Below, in pieces: positions 1 to 6,323 of a stretch of 8,761 nucleotides of DNA. This DNA comes from JAQICJ01 sp041686345 (lineage in GTDB: Bacteria > Myxococcota_A > Polyangia > HGW-17): assembly GCA_041686345.1 (NCBI GenBank), contig JAWLEA010000140.1, forward strand, positions 1 to 8,761, in the 5' to 3' direction. The position numbers and the translations under genes were made by a program. The notes below the pieces were generated by a model. The model saw only the letters and a program-made list of their open reading frames with translations. It was not told the origin of the DNA and did not search any database. Position 1 is the stretch's first letter. Each line of letters starts with the position of its first letter.

Positions 1-1
1 C

Positions 2-1432
2 CTGCAGCAAATTCGCCTGCAGGGTAAGTCTCCGGTGCAAAGTCTGCAGAAATCCCTGGCTTTACTGGAGGGCACCTGGGCTGTTGCTTTGTTGATTGAG
101 GATCAGCCCCACAAAATCTGGTGTGCTCGAAACCAGTCTCCACTGGTGGTAGGCAAGGGAAAAGATGGAACTTTTGCTTCATCTGATCTGACAGCGATTT
201 TACCCTATACCCGGGAGATGATTTTTCCTGAAGATGGTGATATTTGCGAGTTGAGCCGAGATTCCATCAAGATCATTGATAAGGAAGGTCGGGATACGAA
301 GCGTTTACCTCAAATTATCGATTGGAATCCTGTGGTGGCTGAAAAGGCAGGATTCAAACATTTTATGCTCAAGGAAATTCATGAGCAACCCCGTTCTGTA
401 ACCGATACTTTCAGGGGCAAAATAGACAGAGAGAAACATACAGTCAAGCTGCCTGAATTGGATTTTGATTTTTCAACTATTGGGAATATTTATTTGGTAG
501 CTTGTGGAACCAGTTATTATGCCGCTTTGATTGGCAAGTTTCTGATTGAACAATTGGCTCGAATTCCTGTTTATACTGATATTGGAAGTGAATTCAGGTA
601 CCGCCAGCCTTTAATCAAACAAGAGGACATGTTGGTTTCCATCAGCCAGTCCGGAGAAACGGCTGATACTTTGGCAGCAGTGAAGGAAGCACAAAAAAAA
701 GGAGCTCAGGCGGTTTCCATTTCCAATGTTCTCAATTCCCAGATTCCCCGTATTTCAGAATTTAAATTATACACCCATGCCGGCCCCGAAATAGGGGTAG
801 CCTCAACCAAAGCTTTTACCTCCCAGATTACTGCTCTGTTATTGTTTGCCCTCAAGTTAGCCCAGAACCGTGGCACTTTAAAAGAAAAATTCAGGGAAGA
901 GTTGATTCAGGAGATTCTGGCTCTGCCTTCTTTGATGCACCAGGTTATTTCCCATGCTTCCCACCTCAATGTTATTGCTCGCAGATACGGAAATGCCAGA
1001 GATTTTCTTTATATAGGAAGAGGAATTAATTATCCTATCGCTCTTGAAGGTGCTTTGAAAATGAAAGAGATTTCGTATATCCATGCTGAAGGATATCCCG
1101 CGGGTGAAATGAAGCACGGGCCCATTGCGCTGATAGATGATGGTTTACCCACAGTAGTTATTGCCACCAAAAACTACTTGTATGAAAAAGTAGTGAGTAA
1201 TCTGGTGGAAGTAAAGAGCAGGGGAGGGCAGATTATTGCTATTGCCAGCCAGGGTGATGATCAAATCGGCGAAATTGCCAACGATCTGTTTTTACTACCT
1301 CCCACCCATTATTTGCTTGAACCTCTGTTGACAGTTTTACCCATGCAACTGCTTGCTTATTATATGGCGGTTCATAAGGGAACAGATGTTGATCAGCCAC
1401 GAAATCTGGCCAAATCAGTTACAGTTGAATGA
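2..1432 (+). CDS. glmS: Glutamine--fructose-6-phosphate aminotransferase (isomerizing), 5'-truncated by window edge
   Basis: GlmS makes glucosamine-6-phosphate from fructose-6-phosphate and glutamine, the first committed step to UDP-GlcNAc for peptidoglycan and LPS; it is cytosolic. The frame is open to the left edge. A GTG at 35 is an internal Val codon, because the reading continues upstream with family-like residues. The visible 476 residues lack about 130 N-terminal ones, including the Cys1 glutaminase nucleophile (E. coli GlmS is about 608 aa). Visible: the end of the glutaminase domain (EGTWAVA), then two SIS sugar-isomerase domains. SIS1 shows CGTSYYA (about 168-174), SQSGETADT (about 215-223) and GVASTKAFTSQ. 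SIS2 shows GRGINYPIALEGALKMKE and AEGYPAGEMKHGP. The C-terminus NLAKSVTVE matches the family. The residues equivalent to E. coli Glu488, His504 and Lys603 are all present. It ends 28 nt from the convergent dedA-like gene. Whether a glmS riboswitch lies upstream cannot be seen. Confidence 0.97.
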   Translation: MQQIRLQGKSPVQSLQKSLALLEGTWAVALLIEDQPHKIWCARNQSPLVVGKGKDGTFASSDLTAILPYTREMIFPEDGDICELSRDSIKIIDKEGRDTKRLPQIIDWNPVVAEKAGFKHFMLKEIHEQPRSVTDTFRGKIDREKHTVKLPELDFDFSTIGNIYLVACGTSYYAALIGKFLIEQLARIPVYTDIGSEFRYRQPLIKQEDMLVSISQSGETADTLAAVKEAQKKGAQAVSISNVLNSQIPRISEFKLYTHAGPEIGVASTKAFTSQITALLLFALKLAQNRGTLKEKFREELIQEILALPSLMHQVISHASHLNVIARRYGNARDFLYIGRGINYPIALEGALKMKEISYIHAEGYPAGEMKHGPIALIDDGLPTVVIATKNYLYEKVVSNLVEVKSRGGQIIAIASQGDDQIGEIANDLFLLPPTHYLLEPLLTVLPMQLLAYYMAVHKGTDVDQPRNLAKSVTVE

Positions 1433-1460
1433 TAATTTTACTCCATTCAGACCAAGGCGA

Positions 1461-2087
1461 TTAATGGGATTGCTCAGAATTTCTTCCGTCTGTTTTCTTT
1501 AATTTCTTGAGCCAGAAACCCACCAGGAAGTACACAATAATAATTCCAAAAATGGTAAAGATGAGGATATTGCTTTTTTTAATGTACTCCACAACAACAT
1601 GGCCAAAAGCAAAATATAGGGAGAAGTAGATAAGGCAAGTAATAGAAGCTGCAATTAGATCGAAGAAGCAAAATTTGGAAAATTTAAGCTTGGAGAGTCC
1701 GGCTGTCATGAAAAACCCGTTTCTTACCCCGAAAGGAATAAAGCGAGCACCTATTAAAGTAAACATCCCATATTTTGCATAAAAACCCCGTACTTTGTTG
1801 AGTCTTTTTTGGGTGAGGAATTTTGGGGCGAACCTGCTTTCAAGCAACTTTTTGCCTAAAATTCGTCCTACCCAGTAACTGATCAGATCGCTAAAATAAG
1901 CTCCGGCAAAAACTCCTAAAAAATACCAGAGGATGAATTCGGGATTTTTGCGGGCAAGATAAGCTGAGATAAAAAGCATGACATCTTCCGAAACAGGAAG
2001 ATTGAATCCTGCAAAAAGCAAGAGGCCAAAAATCAGCATTGGAGCCAGCATGGGATAATTTGTGATGTATTCAGTCAAGTAATCCAT
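1461..2087 (-). CDS. DedA-family (VTT/SNARE-associated domain) membrane protein
   Basis: A 208-residue inner-membrane protein of the DedA superfamily, whose members are linked to membrane-lipid (undecaprenyl-phosphate or phospholipid) translocation and proton-motive-force homeostasis. It has several hydrophobic segments (about 13-30, 52-70, 105-130 partly re-entrant, 140-165, 172-193) and a Lys-rich cytoplasmic tail. Family marks are Pro31 and Glu34 in NLPVSEDV, a GxxxSDxxxYxxGRxxG block (about 62-78, with Asp67) and the Arg-Pro-Arg block GARFIPFGVR (113-122). In that block the two Arg lie seven residues apart, one more than in E. coli YqjA-type proteins (Arg130/Arg136). ATG at 2087 is the only convincing start, though no Shine-Dalgarno sequence precedes it. 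It is divergent from the pseudokinase gene with a 76-nt gap and convergent with glmS. The exact substrate cannot be told from sequence. Confidence 0.9.
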   Translation of the reverse strand: MDYLTEYITNYPMLAPMLIFGLLLFAGFNLPVSEDVMLFISAYLARKNPEFILWYFLGVFAGAYFSDLISYWVGRILGKKLLESRFAPKFLTQKRLNKVRGFYAKYGMFTLIGARFIPFGVRNGFFMTAGLSKLKFSKFCFFDLIAASITCLIYFSLYFAFGHVVVEYIKKSNILIFTIFGIIIVYFLVGFWLKKLKKTDGRNSEQSH

Positions 2088-2163
2088 AGAGGATGAAAAT
2101 ATACACTGAAAAAGTTTTTTTAAAAGTAATTTTATGTTATCAATTTGTCGGAGTTATTTTTAT
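2088..2163. promoter_or_regulatory. Divergent intergenic region, probable promoters for both flanking genes
   Basis: This 76-nt AT-rich spacer separates the divergent dedA-like and pseudokinase genes, so each must be started from within it or from the neighbouring coding DNA. On the minus strand TATATT lies about 13 nt before the dedA-like ATG, close enough that the message could be leaderless or nearly so, which would fit the absent ribosome site. On the plus strand a TATGTT is near 2133-2138. Neither has a good -35 match, so individual promoter boxes are weak guesses. The A5/T7 tract at about 2109-2121 is not a GC-stemmed terminator. Confidence 0.35.
2150..2153 (+). promoter_or_regulatory. 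Ribosome binding site deciding the pseudokinase start
   Basis: GGAG lies 10 nt before the ATG at 2164. The earlier in-frame ATG at 2134 is preceded only by an A/T tract with no Shine-Dalgarno match. The protein is therefore better started at 2164 (MNLSKPEF), which also places the first kinase-fold residues (FGKYLLLEK) close to the N-terminus, as is usual. Confidence 0.65.
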
Positions 2164-4413
2164 ATGAATTTGAGCAAACCTGAGTTTTTCGGAAAATACC
2201 TGTTGCTGGAAAAGGTGCAAGCATATCCTCAGTTTGATGCTTATAAATGCATAGATACGTCCATAAATTCTTTTTCCGATTTTTTTCTCTTATTCAAGCT
2301 CAACAAAAAAACTCAGAAAAATAAACAGCTCTTGAAACTTTTTCAGAAAAAGATCGAATTATCCCGTAAGCTGGTTCATGAAAACATTGTAGGGCTTACC
2401 AGTTTTGGCAAAATTGAAGAGAATCATTATTTTGTTTATGAATACCCTTGGGGGCAAAATATTTTAAGCCTGTTCAGGCGGTTGCGTGATATCAGAAAGA
2501 TCATGGCTCCCCATCAGGCTCTTTTTATCACCACTGAAGTTGCCCGGGGATTGTCTCATGCCCATGCCCAGGATCCCCATCCCATTTACCATATGAGTTT
2601 GAACCCTTTCAATATTTTTATTTCCTACACCGGAGATGTCAAAATAACGGGTTTCGGAGATCCTCCCATTAATTTGATTTCTGGAGATATCAACAAATAT
2701 TCATTTCGTCGTCTGGGTTATCTTTCCCCTGAACAGGCAAATCGTTTCAAGGTGGACAGTACTACCGATGTTTTTTCTCTGGGCGCTTTGCTCTACGAAA
2801 TGCTCACGGGATATCCTGCTTTTCTTGATAAAAACGCCAAACAGGTTCTGAATAGAATTCGCAATTCCAGATTTAAATCTCCCGAAAAAATTGTTCCCAA
2901 TATCCCCTCCTATCTGGTCAAATTGACTCAGCGTCTTCTCGACGTCGAGTCGAAGAAGCGATTCGTTGATACCAATGAACTGGCTTCATATCTTCAAATT
3001 CAACTGGAAACCAATTATCCTGATTTTACTCAGGAAAATCTCAGCAGTCTGATGAAAAAGCTCTTCAGTCGTCAGATTAAATCTGAAATTAGCAATTACC
3101 ATAAAACCTTTCGTAATTATGAAGGTCCAAATTCCCGTATGTTGCAGACCCTGTCCTTGGCACTTTTCAATCGGGTCAAAAAGAAAGAATTCTCTTTTGA
3201 AGAGCTTGAAAAAAAGAAATGGGAAACCGGAGAAGAAATGGATCTTGAAGAAGACATCACCATTATTGATCCAGGTATTGAACCGGAAGATTACATCAAG
3301 AGAGTTGAAGAAATAAAAGCAGCAAAAAAACAAAAAGAACTTGAGATCAGGAAGGAGGATTCCGATTTACAAGAAGATAAGACCGTAAACATAAATAGTA
3401 AATCAAAAGAAAAAGAGACAGATGATTATCCCGAAGACGAGACAGTCAATCTGGTTTCCAGTTCAGTGAATAAAGTACCGGAAGAACCACCCGAAGATGA
3501 GACAGTCAATCTGGTTTCCAGTTCGGTGAATAAAGTACCGGAAGAACCACCCGAAGATGAGACAGTCAATCTGGTTTCCAGTTCGATTAAAAAAAATATA
3601 TCTGCAGTTGAGGACAAAGAAAAAAGAAAGAATTTATCCCATAAAAAATCAGCCAAAACAAGTTCACCATCCAAATTTACGACCCATAAACCAAAATCTC
3701 CACCCCCTAAAAAAGAATCTGATAATGAGAGACTATTCGATATAAAACCCCAAGAGGATGAAGGCGATATTCTGGCCACTCAAAATTTAAAACTGGATCA
3801 GAAAAAGATTGAAAAGGCCGCCCGTGCCAAGGCTGAATTGCCGAAGACACCCCAGCAGAAAAGGATTGATCGACTCATGAATATGTCTTTTGCCAATAAA
3901 TCCTTTTCTGATACGGTAGACTCTGTTCTTGAAGATGAGTCAACCATTGTCATTGATGACGATGATGTTGTTGAAACCGAAAAACTGATTTCCGAAGAGG
4001 AAACCAGATTGGGTACTGAAGAGCGGGAACAATTGGAAGCCAAATATAATAAATTTCGACGTTCCCCAACTGATTATTTTAAAAAAGTTGAGTTTTCTCC
4101 TGAAGAACTTGCTGTTATCGAAAAATACAAGCAAAAAAGAGTTGAGAATCAATCAGATTCCCTGCCTCCCCCACTACCGAATTCTCCTCTGCCTCCCCCA
4201 CCACCGAATTCTCCTCTGCCTCCCCCACCACCGAATTCTCCTCTGCCTCCCCCACCACCACCTGGTAATGAATCAGGCAATTTTTCCGATAACAGAATTA
4301 ATACTGTCCAGGGAGGAGTTGATTCAAGTTCAACTCCAATTTTATTTGCAATTTTTATTTTTCTGAGCATGCTTTTGCTTTTATTGGTTGTACTTATTTT
4401 TTACAAATTTTGA
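2164..4413 (+). CDS. Tail-anchored Hanks-type pseudokinase with acidic Thr repeats and Pro-rich repeats
   Basis: A 749-residue protein. Residues about 9-280 follow the Ser/Thr kinase fold: FGKYLLLEK at the start, HENIVGL after helix C, GYLSPEQ for the APE motif, TDVFSLGALLYEMLTGYPAF for subdomain IX, and Arg266 in KKRF. The catalytic parts are gone. The glycine loop has no glycines (about 18-27), HRDLKPEN has become HMSLNPFN (143-150; catalytic Asp to Ser145, Lys to Asn147), and DFG has become GFG (Gly163). A Lys remains at the beta-3 position (Lys45). This is a pseudokinase expected not to transfer phosphate. A charged linker (about 290-660) holds three near-identical 20-residue acidic repeats with DETVNL cores and related EDKTVNI, DITII and STIVID motifs. 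Next come LPPPPPNSP repeats (about 667-699) and one C-terminal membrane helix (about 725-746) ending in FYKF, so most of the protein should be cytoplasmic. Likely role: scaffold or regulator of signalling (inference). The reading frame is intact, so it is not a decayed gene. Confidence 0.9.
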   Translation: MNLSKPEFFGKYLLLEKVQAYPQFDAYKCIDTSINSFSDFFLLFKLNKKTQKNKQLLKLFQKKIELSRKLVHENIVGLTSFGKIEENHYFVYEYPWGQNILSLFRRLRDIRKIMAPHQALFITTEVARGLSHAHAQDPHPIYHMSLNPFNIFISYTGDVKITGFGDPPINLISGDINKYSFRRLGYLSPEQANRFKVDSTTDVFSLGALLYEMLTGYPAFLDKNAKQVLNRIRNSRFKSPEKIVPNIPSYLVKLTQRLLDVESKKRFVDTNELASYLQIQLETNYPDFTQENLSSLMKKLFSRQIKSEISNYHKTFRNYEGPNSRMLQTLSLALFNRVKKKEFSFEELEKKKWETGEEMDLEEDITIIDPGIEPEDYIKRVEEIKAAKKQKELEIRKEDSDLQEDKTVNINSKSKEKETDDYPEDETVNLVSSSVNKVPEEPPEDETVNLVSSSVNKVPEEPPEDETVNLVSSSIKKNISAVEDKEKRKNLSHKKSAKTSSPSKFTTHKPKSPPPKKESDNERLFDIKPQEDEGDILATQNLKLDQKKIEKAARAKAELPKTPQQKRIDRLMNMSFANKSFSDTVDSVLEDESTIVIDDDDVVETEKLISEEETRLGTEEREQLEAKYNKFRRSPTDYFKKVEFSPEELAVIEKYKQKRVENQSDSLPPPLPNSPLPPPPPNSPLPPPPPNSPLPPPPPPGNESGNFSDNRINTVQGGVDSSSTPILFAIFIFLSMLLLLLVVLIFYKF
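3430..3585 (+). repeat. 60-bp in-frame tandem repeat, 2.6 copies
   Basis: Copies lie at 3430-3489, 3490-3549 and partial 3550-3585. Each full unit encodes 20 residues with the core PEDETVNLVSSSVNK. Copies 1 and 2 differ at only two bases that I can see (gacga/gatga and tcagtg/tcggtg). Such identity points to recent duplication or gene conversion, so copy number may vary between strains. Confidence 0.95.
4162..4263 (+). repeat. 27-bp in-frame tandem repeat coding for Pro-rich units, 3.8 copies
   Basis: Units start at 4162, 4189, 4216 and 4243 (last incomplete). Each encodes LPPPPPNSP, the first copy with a Leu in place of one Pro. The units are almost identical at DNA level. This forms a stiff Pro-rich neck of about 35 residues between the charged linker and the membrane anchor. 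Poly-Pro runs of this kind can bind SH3/WW/EVH1-like modules or act as spacers; which applies here is unknown. Confidence 0.95.
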
Positions 4414-4423
4414 GATTATACTC

Positions 4424-4762
4424 ATGGGGATCAAATTTATACTGGCTTGTGCTTATCTTGTCCTTGGGATTTTGGAAATAACAGCTGTACTTATCTGGAA
4501 AAATCTTGAATCAAAAAAAAGAACTGTTCTGAAAAGTTCTTTAACAACCAGGAATACTGATGTAGCTGGACAAATAAATAACAGAGATATGGCAAAGCAG
4601 GGTATTATGCTGATTACAGCCTCCTTATTCATATTCATCTTTCAAAATAAATTATCTATAACAGTCACAGGTTTGATCGGTTTTGCTCTTGTGCTGCTCC
4701 CTCCAGTTTTTTCCATTGTGGCAACAATATTCGGTGGGGATTCTGGTTCTCGCAAGAACTGA
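4424..4762 (+). CDS. Small membrane protein of unknown function
   Basis: I do not recognise the family. From the ATG at 4424 it has 112 residues. Three hydrophobic helices are visible, about 4-25, 58-74 and 78-104, with a basic polar loop (about 26-57: KNLESKKRTVLK and RNTDVAGQINNRD) between helices 1 and 2. The tail is short and polar (GGDSGSRKN). A TTG at 4388 in the same frame lies inside the pseudokinase gene and would add 12 residues. I prefer the ATG, 10 nt after the pseudokinase stop, with only a weak GAG at 4412-4414 as ribosome site. The tight spacing suggests it is co-transcribed with the pseudokinase and may act beside that protein's membrane anchor (inference). It ends 6 nt from the convergent nikR stop codon. 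Confidence 0.7.
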   Translation: MGIKFILACAYLVLGILEITAVLIWKNLESKKRTVLKSSLTTRNTDVAGQINNRDMAKQGIMLITASLFIFIFQNKLSITVTGLIGFALVLLPPVFSIVATIFGGDSGSRKN

Positions 4763-4768
4763 TGGGAA

Positions 4769-5185
4769 CTATTTAATATTTTTGCCTGTAGAACTGGTGC
4801 TGAGGGAAGAGTGAAGAACTCCTTTTTGCTTGGCCAGTTCATTGGCGACTTCTTTGATTTCAGAAGCTTTTCCCCGCAGCATTATCATTTCTGCACAAAG
4901 GTGAGCGTCAAGATGCATATGAGTTGTGGCCATAAATAATTCGTGGTTGGAATGTTGCAATTTGGTGAGATTGCGGTTCAGATTTCTTGTTTCATGATCA
5001 TAAACCAGAGTTAGTGTACCCAGGGTATCTCTGTCTTCATGCCATTCCTCTTCAACCAGTCTGTTTCTAATCAAGTCGCGAATAAATTCACTTCTGTTTT
5101 CGTAACCTTCTTTTTCTACCAGTTTATTGAGCTTTTCAAATAGAGCAGGTTCAATAGAGAGACTGCATCTGATCAAGTTTGACAT
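4769..5185 (-). CDS. nikR: Nickel-responsive transcriptional regulator NikR
   Basis: 138 residues, close to the 133 of E. coli NikR. An N-terminal ribbon-helix-helix DNA-binding domain (about 3-45: RCSLSIEPALFEKLN, GYENRSEFIRDLIR) is followed by an ACT-like metal-sensing domain. All four high-affinity square-planar Ni(II) ligands of the family are present: His78, His89, His91 and Cys97 (E. coli His76, His87, His89, Cys95), seen in QHSNHELF and ATTHMHLDAHLC. The protein is predicted to bind DNA as a Ni-bound tetramer and usually represses nickel uptake genes. None are in this window, so its targets lie elsewhere or include its own operon. It is the last gene of the minus-strand cluster, 23 nt after the UPRT gene, with a strong AGGAG site. 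No clear terminator is seen after it. Confidence 0.95.
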   Translation of the reverse strand: MSNLIRCSLSIEPALFEKLNKLVEKEGYENRSEFIRDLIRNRLVEEEWHEDRDTLGTLTLVYDHETRNLNRNLTKLQHSNHELFMATTHMHLDAHLCAEMIMLRGKASEIKEVANELAKQKGVLHSSLSTSSTGKNIK

Positions 5186-5190
5186 AATAA

Positions 5191-5195
5191 CTCCT
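5191..5195 (-). promoter_or_regulatory. Ribosome binding site of nikR
   Basis: AGGAG on the minus strand, five nt (TTATT) before the nikR ATG at 5185. It is the best Shine-Dalgarno match in the window. It lies inside the first of three phased CTATTT repeats (plus-strand reading). Confidence 0.75.
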
Positions 5196-5223
5196 ATTTG
5201 GCAACTATTTAGTTCCTATTTGA
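5191..5223. repeat. Three phased 11-bp direct repeats (CTATTT iterons) at the UPRT/nikR junction
   Basis: On the plus strand CTATTT occurs at 5194-5199, 5205-5210 and 5216-5221, exactly 11 bp apart, about one DNA helical turn. The outer two share the longer TCCTATTTG. The block covers the last codons of the UPRT gene and the nikR ribosome site. Such phasing would put equal contacts on one face of the DNA, as at an operator, or could act in the RNA. No protein can be assigned from sequence, and part of the pattern is constrained by coding. Confidence 0.5.
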
Positions 5224-6276
5224 TAATACGGTGTTTTCTATGGATCTCAGTTGAGAACGGTAGAGAGAAGTTATGCGACTGCCATAATCGGCCATCAGTT
5301 GTAGAATATCGCGAGGATATTTGGGATTATCAGGTCCGTTGATCCTGTCGCCGGCATCTCCTATACCCGGCATTATATATGCTTTCTCATTGAGAGCAGG
5401 ATCCATCCACAGAGTATAGATCTCCGCGTTGTCTATAGCCCTGATTATTCTGTAGGAACCTTTCATCACCGAAATAACATTGAAAAATTTGATACTTTTG
5501 GGGGTGATGCCCTGGTCAAGGAGAAATTTGACTACTGTGATCATGGAGCCTCCGGTGGCATTCATGGGATCGGCAAAAAACCAGTCTTTCCCGTCGAGAT
5601 AATCCAGGTTGAAATATGATTTTTCCAAGTCAAGAATATAAGACATATTCATTTCTTTTTTTGTATCATCCCGTCCAATTTTGAAAAGAGCAAAGGGGGT
5701 GACATAGTTGTTGGAACTGTATTCCTGGATTTCTTTGGAAACAATCATTGAAGGTAACAAGGCTGCTCTCAACATAACAATCATCACGGAGTTTCCGGTT
5801 TTTTGATCGATATTGGGTATATTGTGAATGGCATAATTCTCAACCGGAAAGGAAACTGGTGTTTTAACAACTATATTGTGTTTAGAGTCGGGTTCACCTC
5901 CGAAAGCGAGGTTGAAAAGCAGTTCATAGGCGCGTTGAATATAATAAACAAATTCCGGACTCTTGGTGTTTCCATGTCTGAGTTTAGCAATCAGGCGAGA
6001 AACTTCGCCGTGAATGAAAGATGGAGTTTCCAGGGAATAAACATGAATGTTTTTTTCCCCTTCCAAATTATTTTTCATCATTTTACCCATTTCTGAGTAA
6101 ATATTTACCATTTCCTGAAAACATTTCTCTTTGTCTGTTTTCTTTTTTGCGGATGAATAGCGTTTGAATATATCCAGAGCATCGTTGTATTTGTCAGTAA
6201 GGATTTTGATGGAATCTTGATCTTCTTTGTTTAGATAACTGTCTAAATCCATTGCTCTTAATATCAATTTCGTCAT
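5209..6276 (-). CDS. Uracil phosphoribosyltransferase-like protein with N- and C-terminal extensions
   Basis: The core matches UPRT, which joins uracil and PRPP to give UMP in pyrimidine salvage. Visible are the PRPP loop DPMNATGGS (236-244), the uracil-binding block YIMPGIGDAGDRI (300-312), LRHGNTKSPEF (about 99-109) for the early LRDKxTxxxxF-type segment, and MLRAALLPS (168-176) for the LRAGLxM segment. At 355 residues it is much longer than the usual 208 or so. An extra charged, largely helical N-terminal region covers about 1-78, and about 40 residues follow the uracil site (PKYPRDILQLMADYGSRI). Small changes from consensus (Asn in place of Leu in the PRPP loop, Ala for Gly after LRA) leave room for altered substrate use. 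The first ATG (6276) has GGGGAG 12 nt upstream; an ATG at codon 9 is an alternative. The gene starts 39 nt after the kinase gene. Confidence 0.88.
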   Translation of the reverse strand: MTKLILRAMDLDSYLNKEDQDSIKILTDKYNDALDIFKRYSSAKKKTDKEKCFQEMVNIYSEMGKMMKNNLEGEKNIHVYSLETPSFIHGEVSRLIAKLRHGNTKSPEFVYYIQRAYELLFNLAFGGEPDSKHNIVVKTPVSFPVENYAIHNIPNIDQKTGNSVMIVMLRAALLPSMIVSKEIQEYSSNNYVTPFALFKIGRDDTKKEMNMSYILDLEKSYFNLDYLDGKDWFFADPMNATGGSMITVVKFLLDQGITPKSIKFFNVISVMKGSYRIIRAIDNAEIYTLWMDPALNEKAYIMPGIGDAGDRINGPDNPKYPRDILQLMADYGSRITSLYRSQLRSIENTVLSNRN

Positions 6277-6288
6277 GGCAAGATCTTT

Positions 6289-6304
6289 CTCCCCGGTCGG
6301 GGGA
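6289..6304 (-). promoter_or_regulatory. GC hairpin overlapping the UPRT Shine-Dalgarno
   Basis: In the minus-strand RNA, UCCCC (plus 6300-6304) can pair with GGGGA (plus 6290-6294) around a 5-nt loop. The GGGGA arm belongs to the GGGGAG ribosome site (6289-6294) of the UPRT gene. Pairing would mask it. No U-run follows, so it is not an intrinsic terminator. The stem is only five pairs, so the effect is a guess. Confidence 0.4.
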
Positions 6305-6323
6305 ATTATTTAGAACTATTTAA
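6304..6323 (-). repeat. Tandem 10-bp AT-rich repeat at the kinase 3' end
   Basis: On the minus strand TAAATAGTTC is followed directly by TAAATAATTC, nine of ten bases alike. The kinase TAG stop codon lies in the first unit. The AAATAGTT core also occurs at the 3' ends of nikR, the UPRT gene and the GH13 gene. Confidence 0.5.

Noticed and set aside
1..23. Repeated CCTGCAG at the left edge as a mobile-element end or cloning scar
   Set aside because: The two copies code in frame within glmS, and I see no target duplication or inverted partner.
35..37. GTG at 35 as the start of glmS
   Set aside because: The frame is open to the left edge, and residues after position 35 match the interior of the glutaminase domain; a start here would remove the catalytic Cys and most of that domain.
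1433..1460. Bidirectional terminator between glmS and the dedA-like gene
   Set aside because: I could not build a GC-rich stem followed by a T-run in or beside this 28-nt gap.
3426..3779. 117-codon minus-strand reading frame with repeats
   Set aside because: It is antisense to the 60-bp repeat of the pseudokinase gene; the repeat and skewed composition keep it open by chance. It has no ribosome site or family likeness.
4149..4370. Gly-rich minus-strand reading frame
   Set aside because: It is the antisense of the Pro-rich repeat; poly-Gly here only mirrors the Pro codons.
2134..4413. Pseudokinase gene as a decaying pseudogene
   Set aside because: The frame is uninterrupted over 749 codons, the ribosome site is good, and non-catalytic structural motifs are kept, which fits a functional pseudokinase better.
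4746..4783. Hairpin GTTCT-CGCA-AGAAC near the convergent gene ends as a terminator
   Set aside because: The stem is only five pairs with weak GC, it lies inside the small membrane protein gene, and the nearest T-run is about 20 nt away.
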